From Zygnema circumcarinatum (Eukaryota > Streptophyta > Zygnematophyceae > Zygnematales > Zygnemataceae), in NCBI GenBank assembly GCA_037447605.1, contig CM074811.1, forward strand, positions 495,763-557,271: a stretch of 61,509 bases of DNA, given 5' to 3'. The translations under genes and the position numbers were made by a program. Positions 48,037 through 57,700 of the stretch are shown here, piece by piece (the stretch's first letter is position 1; the number at the start of each line of letters is the position of its first letter). The notes below the pieces were generated by a model that searched no databases, was not told the origin of the DNA, and was given only the letters and a program-made list of their open reading frames with translations.

Positions 48037-49603
48037 TTCCTAGCATGAATGTTGTCCGGGAGATCAATGTGCTGGTATAGGGACAATGTCATGCATGAAC
48101 GGTCATGTTTGGTGTAGGACCGAACATGGGGGGTGCCCGTATCATTAGGGCACTGTACGGCAGGTCTAGGAATAGTTTAGGGTCGTAGGTTTGCGGCTTT
48201 GACTTAGATCGAACCAAAGGGGGTGCGCGGAGTGCGCTTGGACGGATTGGAGCGCGGCCGTACGGACGGCGCGTGAATTGTACGGACGACGCGGAAGTTT
48301 GCGGACGCGGAGATTTGGAAGCGCGGGAGGCGGATTTGCGTGAAGCGACATGATTGGTCGCGACAGCACGCAAAACGCGGCGCATCTCTGAGCGTGACGT
48401 GACGCAGGGTTCGGCAATGTCGGTGGAGAACTTGTGAGATATTTGGAGTGCGCTGATTGGTCGCAGCGCGAGTGCGGAGTACGGAGCGCAAAGCGGCTGA
48501 GTGCGCCGCGAGTGCGCGGAGTACTGACGAGCGAATCTAATTGGTCGCGGCGCGAGCGCGAAACGCAGAGGGAGAAGTTGCGGCGCGGAAACGACAAGGG
48601 AATATCGGCGGCGAATCGAGACACGCCATGTGGACCACTTGCGGAGTGGGTTCGCTGGCTCGATTGTACGGCAGAATGGTCGGCGGGCGAAGAATGCTAC
48701 TGAGGGCTGGCGAAGCGGCGGAACTGTACGGATGGACAAGAACTAGGTCGGCGCCATCGTAGGTTTACGAGGCGCACTAGCTGGTCGCTAATTCTGAGTG
48801 CGCCCACTCAGCGGAATGCAAGGGCCGGCCGTGACGTGACAATTGTGTCACGTCACATCGCCATGGTTGCTTAAGAGAGAGCAAGCTTGGCTCTCTCACT
48901 ACTCACTCACTAACTCAAGCTCAACTCTCTCTGAATGTAATGCTGCTCTGTCGTTGGTTGTTTAGGAAGAGCAAGCAGAGGTTGAGGCGTAGAGGAGTCC
49001 GGCCTTGTGTATGAAGGTCGTGAGAACTAGCTCTCATCATGCTAAGCTTTAGTGAAGAAGTTAGATGATGTGTCCCTCATGTGTTGAGGTGGAGGAGGAG
49101 TTCAAGGAGGCAGTTAGTGCCTGGCTACTGCAGTTGGGGTGTAGGCTATCTATGAGAATAGGATAGTGCTCATGTAAGGAGGAGAATCTAGCATAAGGGA
49201 TTATGTAGATTTCCTAAAGAGCTTGTATTACACTCTTGAAGTTTAAGGAGTTTTATGGCCGTGGGCTTTCTCCTTATTACTGCATCATTTGTCATGTGAG
49301 TCCTCGTGTTGGATTGACGTGGTGGATGAGTGGAGGCAGCCATTGTATGGGCGGTGTGTTGCTCCACATGAGGAGATCATTGAAGAAGCGTGGACTTGAG
49401 GAGCCGAGACCATGGAGGAGTTGAAGTGTTCTTGTAGGTGACGCGTTTAGTTTTCCGCTGTGCGCACCTGGCAAGGGGTGGATGGAAGGCAGTTCGTGGA
49501 GGAAGCGGTATGTGGCCCAAGTGGAAGATTGAGAAAGTTTTGAGCTTCATCCGGGCATGTATTTATCCCTTCCTTGAAGTCTGCCCCCCTCGGGCCCTCC
49601 TTG
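47986..49603. mobile_element. 1.6-kb insertion inside the retroelement
   Basis: Removing this segment joins CCA-TTG to CAC-CAA-CAT in frame, restoring the RT C-terminus. Both junctions carry TTGCA (47983-47987 and 49601-49605), possibly a 3-5 bp target duplication. The insert has no coding region I recognise. It contains GC-rich sequence with three ATTGGTCGC boxes (about 48352-48547), a perfect ACGT-core inverted repeat (48831-48856), a CTCT-rich stretch, and LTR-like regulatory composition. A solo LTR or non-autonomous element is possible. Confidence 0.55.
48831..48856. repeat. 11-bp-arm inverted repeat with ACGT cores
   Basis: GTGACGTGACA and TGTCACGTCAC are exact reverse complements separated by ATTG. 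Each arm has a TGACGT/ACGTCA-like element (bZIP-type site). Confidence 0.85.
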
Positions 49604-49856
49604 CACCAACATCCTCGTTGTGTTTGTGGTGATTCGATTGATGCGCAGGGCGTTCATCTACTTCGATGTGCACACGGGGGCGAACGCATTTTGGCTCATA
49701 ATGTTGTGCGCGATGCGATTGCTGCGGTGGCTCAAGAAGCTAACTACCTTGTGCGACGGGAGCCGAGCCACNNNNNNNNNNGTGACCGTGTTGGTGGACT
49801 TCCGCCGCTCCCTCGTCGCGACGTGCCTCACATCGGTGACCTTCGCGGCTGCTTCT
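49604..49856 (+). pseudogene. C-terminal fragment of the retroelement protein
   Basis: Starts HQHPRCVCGDSIDAQGVHLL and continues RCAHGGERILAHNVVRDAI. The C-x-C-G / D-x-x-G-x-H / C-x-x-G-G-x-R spacing is the zinc-binding tail found after RT in this LINE-type family. A 10-N gap (49772-49781) breaks the frame. After the gap VLVDFRRSLVA is the more plausible continuation. Confidence 0.6.
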
Positions 49857-50020
49857 AGGGCTGCGTTGTTGTGCCTAGGCGTAGTTTTCCGCTCATAGCT
49901 TCGTTTTATTGTGTTTCGGTCCTTTGTGACCAGTCCTTCGTGGTTCCACATTTTGCCTTTATCCATGTAAATTTGATGGCCTCGCCATCGCGAGTTCAAT
50001 GAAAGTTTGCGTTACTCCTG

Positions 50021-50033
50021 TTTGATACATACG
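50021..50033. repeat. Target-site duplication, right
   Basis: TTTGATACATACG, the right copy of the duplication that starts at 46028 (12 of 13 identical). Confidence 0.75.
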
Positions 50034-50999
50034 GATCTATACTCCGTACAGAGAGAAACAGTGCGGCCGCAGGCCGGACTCTAACATAAGACCACCCGCC
50101 TATTGGTCTGACTCCCCCTAATAATAATAATAATAGGGGGTGTCAGACCTAATAGGGGGAGTCAGACCTTGGCCATCGCTTACGAAATTCCCGACTTCCT
50201 TATACTAAAAGTCACTTCTTTCGTGTACGAATTCCGGGTCAGGATCCGCCGCTCCGCCGTACACAGCTGTACCGAAATGCGTACCTAGCCAATGCTGAAT
50301 TCGCCCGACAGGCTTACGAAATTGGTTTGGCGATGGTCAAGGTCCGACTCCCCCTATTGGTAACACGGACTTCCTTATATTTGCAAATTCCAAGATTTTC
50401 GCCCAATATTTGCAGAAACCATGGCGAAAATATTAGGGGGGGGTACTATACTCCGTCCGTACATTAGGAGTCAGTCCATGACCATCGCTTACGAATTTCC
50501 CGAATTCCTTATACTAAAAGTCACTTCCTTCGTGTACGAATTTCGGGTCGGGATCCGCACCTCCACCGTACACAGCCGTACCGAAATGCATACCTGCCAA
50601 TCATGATTCGCCCGATAGGCTTACGACATTGATTTGGCGATGGTCAAGGTCTGACTCTCCTTATTCGTACGAAAGGTAGCCTCTCTGACGCGAGCGCCAT
50701 TTGCAACGCCAAAACCTAAAATTGCGATCGACAACCGTACGTTCGTACAGGCTGTTCAATTTCAACGGTCGTATGGTTGTTCTAAAAGTGTTCTAAAACT
50801 CTGAAACGTTTGGATATTAGAACATTCGAAGACTGAAATTTAAAGCTCCACCATTCCTTTGTACGGACTTTTTGCCATTCCTGGTCCCGAGCAGGCTGTG
50901 CCGTCCCGGTGCATGCATACATGGATGACGTCATCTTCACGTGTTAAAGCCCCGCCTACGTAAACGAACGTGACGTGACGTGACGTGACGTGACAGAAC
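50034..50999. other. Spacer with ~310-bp direct repeat and GTACGG motifs
   Basis: No gene recognised. It has an (AAT)n run at 50120-50136, AGGGGGAGTCAGACC motifs, a two-fold direct repeat (50160-50360 and 50470-50670) and an (ACGTG)5 microsatellite at 50968-50994. Confidence 0.55.
50160..50670. repeat. Direct repeat, two ~200-bp units ~310 bp apart
   Basis: Both units contain CCATCGCTTACGAA, CTTATACTAAAAGTCACTTC, CGTGTACGAATT, CCGTACACAGC, GTACCGAAATGC, CTTACGA(A/C)ATTG and TTTGGCGATGGTCAAGGT in order, with few substitutions. Confidence 0.85.
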
Positions 51000-51747
51000 C
51001 CCCCTCTCCCCCATTCTCCTTCGATCAGATCGACCCACAGTGCCAGACACCAAAATGAAGTTGGAAATGTTGCACCTTCTGACCAAAGACAGCTCAAAAT
51101 TATGCATCCCCTGTGCATGCCACTGCCATGGTGCGTCCACTCCCTCATCATGCCATGCATGTGCAGGTACGCACACTACTGTAGAGCCATACTAAGTTTG
51201 ACCGCCTCCTCCTCCTCTGAAGGTACCAAGAGGGAGGAGAGGCGTCACGCGCCCCATGGGCCGGTCTCGCATGCGACAAAAGTCGCATGCACTTGTTGAG
51301 GCCACGGTTGGTCGGTGTTGTGTCATTGCGCAGGCCCCGATCCGCCTGCATGCAAAGGAGACCAAGGAGCAGGCCGATGAAGGAAAGTGAATCTTGAAAG
51401 AAAGGGGGGAAACGAATGGAGGAGATTTTAAGTAGAACATGAAAAGCATCCGTTATTTGAATGCAACAAATGACCTCTCAGGAATTTGATGCAATAAGAT
51501 AACTCTTAGTGTCTTGTGAAGAGGATTATAACGGATCTCTCGTAAAGCAAAAGCTGACTTCCCATCAGATAGCCTAATGATAACAAAAAAGGTATTGACT
51601 GCAACGCATCATCCAGTTCAACGATTGTGCAAAGTCGAATCCAAACATTCCAAAATGATAAGAAGAAAGACAACACCGCAGCAAAAGCCATAGGAGGTGT
51701 CAAGGGACAAGGCGAACAGTACCAGCATCGGTAATTGGAGGAGGGGC

Positions 51748-54700
51748 TCAGAAAGAACGGCTCGGAGGGGGACGTCGAGGAGGGGGTCGACGGCTGGGAG
51801 GAGGCTTACGTGGAGGGGGCCTCCTTGAAGGGGGCCGAGGACGGGGAGGAGGTGGACGCGGAGGAGGGGATCGTGAAGCTGCAGAAATGCAGGGCATTGT
51901 GTGAGTTTCCGTTCATAATTAAAGGCGAACTCACTTCTTCCATAGCTTACATATTCTAATCGAAACACGTTCTTATAAACGTTCTGGGAGGATGCAAAAC
52001 GAAATGACGACCCTTCAAATTTAAAGTAAACTTACATCAAGACTTCTGCCATCATATTTCATCATCTATGTGCATCTCAGGCTATATGCATCCCCACGGA
52101 GTCAGGTTCCTGTGTCATTTCTTGGGGGATGCAATTTTCTCTTTGAAAAGCAGAAAATTCAAACTAGCAGGTTATATAGCTACTGCAATTGTAGACAAGA
52201 TATGTTGTAGCGTGCACGCGATTGGATTGGGTCGAGAAAATTATTGAAAGCTAAAACCATGATATCGGAGCAGCACTCGATATATCCTAATAAACTCTGC
52301 ACCATTTTCTGAAAGGGCTTGCAGAGTTCACCAAGTAGTACTCGCCATGTTCTTCTAGAAGGTCGATAATTGAATCTCTTCTATTGGCGGCATCACATGC
52401 ATCGCATTCAGTGTGCTCTAACAACAACGACAGTGTAAAAGTTGATAGAAATGCGACAGTTTCCACAACCTATGCCACTCTTTACTTTTCCTTTCTTGCG
52501 AGTATCTACAAGCAACAGGTTGCAACTCACCACACGTGCCCGATGCCAGCGCATATCCCGCGTCGCATGTGCACGTGGCCGTGTCGTACCCGCACGTGCC
52601 GTGGCCCCCGCACGCTCCCTCGGGAGAACCGCTCTGGCAGAAGGCCGCGCACTCTTGCGGAGGTCTCTGATATTGAGCTGCGCCACATCCTATGACGTCG
52701 CGATAAATGCAGTTGTTGGTATAGTTGAAGTAGCAATAAGGTTGCCCATATGTTGTAATGTTGATTTGCCCGGAGAAAAAGTTGGCTTCGATCGACAAGT
52801 CATTTAGGTTATAGCTCGCAAGAGTTATGGAGCCAGTCAACTTGTTGTTCTTTAAGTACCTGATGACATTAAGGGTGGCGCGTTAGAGAGAAGGAGGAAC
52901 TTTCCAACAAAACCTGTTCAAGTCTTCCTTGTGTCACCGCCACTGGAAACATTCGCTTGTGCTGTCTCCAAAGTCTCGGACTCCATCTTCACGACCCTAC
53001 GCAACCTTCAGCCTTCAAACACTGCACCCCTAAATCTCTAAGCCTTTCCCTACATCCATTCTACCTGCAATCCCATAAACCCTGAACCCACTAAACCCGC
53101 ATAGCTTCTAAACGCTTCAACTCATAATCCCCTAAACCTCGAGTTTTAAGACCTAAAACCTTCAACCCTAAACCCTAACCCTAATCCTAATCTAGCCCTA
53201 ACTCTATATCCTAAAAATCTTAACAACGAAATCCAATCTCTTGCATGCAAAAGTGCGCATTGTTGTGCGTCAAAAAAGCCCGCGCCGTGACAGGAGTGAC
53301 CAAACATATGAAAGAAGTGACCAAAGCTATGAGATAACTTAAAACTCATGCAAGCGCAAAATAAATGTAATAGTTTGAGAGGTACAAATGCTCGGCCGAG
53401 AGCAAAAATTCAAACTGCAAATACAGCGTTATCGACTCAGCGGTGCTTACAGTCGTTCCAGTCGGGTGAGTTTAGTGATGAAGCCGGATACTCTCCCCTC
53501 CAGTTTGTTGCTGCTCAGGTCCCTACAGACATACATAACGACAAAAATCCCAACGAAAAGGACTGAACAGATATAAATCAGGTATTCAACTCCACGTTCT
53601 ATAGTCGAATTCTCAAACGCAGTCTCACAAAAAGGCAGGGCGCGATTAAAATTTTACTCGCATATAAGCACCAAAAATAACTACGCGGCAAAGTTTTTCC
53701 ACGCACTCACGAATACACAACATCGAAACTTGCTGCTTTGCGAGATGCAATAAGTCACTACACTCATGATTTCAGGAAAATAGCCATACAAATTCATGCA
53801 AATCATACAATTTCGCGAGGTTCCCAATAGAGTTCGGGATAACGCCCCTCAGAATAAGTAAAGCGTCTCATGTGAATTAGCATCCAACGATCTTCATAAA
53901 AAGCTTCACGAGCTTGGCGGATATCTTGCGGCAAAAGAAAAACTAACAAAATGAAACTCAGTTGAATGATTGCTCAAATGCAAACCGAAGCTCGAAGTTG
54001 CCACGTGCCAAACAACCAAGCAGAAGTTTCATGGCATCTCCTCCTCCATGGAGGGAGGAGGGGACGGACGGCTTTGCGCAACATGACATGGAGGAGAAGA
54101 TGCCGACATGGAACACGCGCAATTGGAATGACATGGGTCCTCTCAAGGGCGGGGCGCCGCCCGGCGGAAGGCCGCTCGCAGACCGGCACAGGTAGGAGGA
54201 AGTACGAGAGTACGGTAAGGCAGCGTACGGATCGGAGTGGCGCAGGGAAGAATCTGAAGCGTATCTGACACTGCGACGTGATTGGCTGGAAGATTCTCGA
54301 CACGTCAGTAAGATCTGATACGGAGCGAGGGGCTTTCAGCTTTTTAAATACTTACAAGGCTTGCAGATTCGCAAGGTTGCCGATAGAATCCGGGATAGAG
54401 CCCATGAGGGAATTATTACGCAAGTCTCTGCCAAAAAAAAAAAATAGGAACTAAATAAACATACTGCCACGACTAGCATTACTTTCACTGGCATTCCTCT
54501 GTTTGACATTTCTATCACTTGAATTTCAAATTTATGGGGAAAAATACTCACAATCTTTCCAGATTCGCAAGGTTGCCAATAGAATCCGGGATAGACCCCG
54601 TTAGGGAGTTATCACGCAAGTATCTGCCAAAAATAAAAAAAAAGCACTGAATGAACATGCTGACACGACAAGCACTTCTATCACTGGCATTCCTCTGTCT

Positions 54701-57700
54701 GGCAGTTCCATCACCTTCATTTCAGATTTGTGGGGAAAAATACTTACAAACTTCCCAGATTCGAAAGGTTGCCGATAGAATCCGGGATAGACCCCGTAAG
54801 AGAAGTAGAACCCAAGGATCTGCCAAAAAATAATAAAAAAGGCACTAAATAAATATGCTGCCACGACTAGCACTTCTAGCACTGTCATTCCTTTGTCTGG
54901 CATTTCTATCACTTTCATTTGAAATGAAATGAAATGAAATACTTACAAGTAGTTCAGATTCGCAAGGTTGCCGATAGAATCCGGAATAGACCCAGTTAGG
55001 GAATTAGAACCCAAGGATCTGCCAAAAATAATAAAAAAGGCACTAAATAAATATGCTGCCACGACTAGCACTTCTAGCACTGTCATTCCTTTGTCTGGCA
55101 TTTCTATCACTTTCATTTGAAATGAAATGAAATGAAATACTTACAAGTAGTTCAGATTCGCAAGGTTGCCGATAGAATCCGGAATAGACCCAGTTAGGGA
55201 ATTAGAACCCAAGGATCTGCCAAAAATTTAAAAAAATAGGCACTGCATAAACATGCTGCCACAACTTGCTTTTTTGTCACTGGCATTCCACTGTCGGGCA
55301 TTTCTATCACTTTCATTTCAAATTTAAGGGGAAAATTACTCACAAGTATCGCAGATTCGCAAGGTTGCCAATAGAATCCGGAATAGAACCCGTCAGGGAA
55401 TTAGAATCTAACCATCTGCAAAAAAAAAACAAAAAAGGCACTGAATAAACTTGCTGCCACGACTAGCATTTCTCTCACTGGCATTCCTCTGTCTGACATT
55501 TCTTTCACTTTCATTTCAGATTTATACGGAAAAATACTTACAAGTACAACAGATTCGCAAGGTTGCCGATAGAATCCGGGATAGACCCCGTTAGGGAATT
55601 GTGATACAAGATTCTGCCAAAAATAAAATAAAAGGCCCCTGAATAAACAATCTGCCACGACTAGGATTTCTATCACTGGCATTACTCTGTATGGCATTTC
55701 TATCACTTTCATTTAAGACTCATGGGGAAAAATACTTACAAGTACTGCAGATTCGCAAGGTTGCCGATAGAATCCGGGATAGACCCCGTGAGGGAATTGT
55801 TATACAAGTATCTGCAAAAAATAAAATAAAAGGCGCCTGAATAAACATTCTGCCACGACAAGCATTTCTATCACTGGCATTACTCTGTATGGCATTTCTA
55901 TCACTTTAATTTAAGATTCATGGGGAAAACTACTTACACGTTGATCAGATTCGCAAGGTTGCCGATAGAATCCGGGATAGACCCCGTTAGGGAATTTGAA
56001 TACAAGTATCTGCAAAAAATAAAATAAAAGGCCAATGATTAAACATTCTGCCACGACTAGCATTTCTATCACTGGCATTTCTCTGTATGGCATTTCTATC
56101 ACTTTAATTTAAGATTCATGGGGAAAACTACTTACACGTTGATCAGATTCGCAAGGTTGCCGATAGAATCCGGGATAGACCCCGTTAGGGAATTTTGATA
56201 CAACCATCTGCCAAATATAAAATAAAAGGCCCCTGCATAAACATTCTGCCACGACTAGCATTTCTATCACTGGCGTTACTCTGTATGTTATTTCTATCAC
56301 TTTCATTTCAGATTTATGGGGAAAAATACTTACAACAATCGCAGATTTACAAGGTTGCCGATAGAATCCGGAATTGACCCCGTTAGGGAATTTGAATACA
56401 AGTATCTGCAAAGAATAAAATAAAAGGCCCCTGAATAAACATTCTGCCACGACTAGGATTTCTATCACTGGCATTTCTCTGTATGGCATTTCTATCACTT
56501 TCATTTCAGATTTATGGGGAAAAATACTTACAAGTTATGCAGATTCGCAAGGTTGCCGATAGAATCCGGGATAGACCCTGTTAGGGAATTAACACCCAAG
56601 TCTCTGCCAAAAATGGAAAAAAAAAAATAAGGCACTCAATAATATGCTGCCACAACTAGCATTTCTATCACTGGCATTACTCTGTATGGCATATCTATCA
56701 CTTTCATTTCAGATTTATGGGGAAAAATACTTACAAGTACAACACATTCGCAAGGTTGCCGATAGAATCCGGGATAGACCCCGTTAGGGAATTGTGATAC
56801 AATATTCTGCCAAAAATAAAATAAAAGGCCCCTGAATAAACAGTCTGCCACGACTAGGATTTCTATCACTGGCATTACTCTGTATGGCATTTCTATCACT
56901 TTCATTTCAGATTTATGGGGAAAAATACTTACAAGTTGATCAGATTCGCAAGGTTGCCGATAGAATCCGGGATAGACCCCGTTAGGGAATTTTGATACAA
57001 CCATCTGCCAAAAATAAAATAAAAGGCCCCTGAATAAACATTCTGCCACGACTAGCATTTCTATCACTGGCATTACTCTGTATGCGATTTCTATCACTTT
57101 CATTTCAGATTTATGGGGAAAAATACTTACAAGAACTGCAGATTCGCAAGGTTGCCGATAGAATCCGGGATAGACCCCGTTAGGGAATTTGAATACAAGT
57201 ATCTGCAAAAAATAAAGTAAAAGGCCCCTGAATAAACATTCTGCCACGACTAGCATTTCTATCACTGGCATTACTCTGTATGCGGTTTCTATCACTTTCA
57301 TTTCAGATTTATGGGGAAAAATACTTACAAGTACTGCAGATTAGCAAGGTTGCCGATAGAATCCGGGATAGACCCCGTGAGGGAATTGTTATAAAAGTAT
57401 CTGCAAAAAATAAAATAAAAGGCCCCTGAATAAACATTCTGCCACGACTAGCATTTCTATCACTGGCATTACTCTGTATGGCATTTCTATCACTTTCATT
57501 TAAGATTCATGGGGAAAACTACTTACAATTCTCTCAGTTTCGCAAGGTTGCCGATAGAATCCGGGATAGACCCCGTTAGGGAATTTTGATACAACCATCT
57601 GCCAAATATAAAATAAAAGGCCCCTGAATAAACATTCTGCCACGACTAGCATTTCTATCACTGGCATTACTCTGTATGGCATTTCTTTCACTTTCATTTC

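Larger units (their letters stand above)
46041..50020 (+). mobile_element. Non-LTR (LINE-like) retroelement, 5' truncated, with nested insertion
   Basis: Bounded by a 13-bp near-identical direct repeat. It carries a reverse transcriptase frame, a detached C-terminal zinc-knuckle-like segment, and a 3' tail whose last ~100 bp recur inverted at the left edge of the window. No endonuclease domain is seen, so the 5' part is missing, as is usual for LINE insertions. A 1.6-kb segment (47986-49603) interrupts it. Confidence 0.75.

Noticed and set aside
56636-57301. 221-residue minus-strand open frame with a 66-residue internal repeat (FPNGVYPGFYRQP)
   Set aside because: It is the wrong frame of the LRR array. 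The 198-bp unit is a multiple of three, so an unused frame stays open through exons and introns. The LRR frame with 72-bp exons is the coding one.
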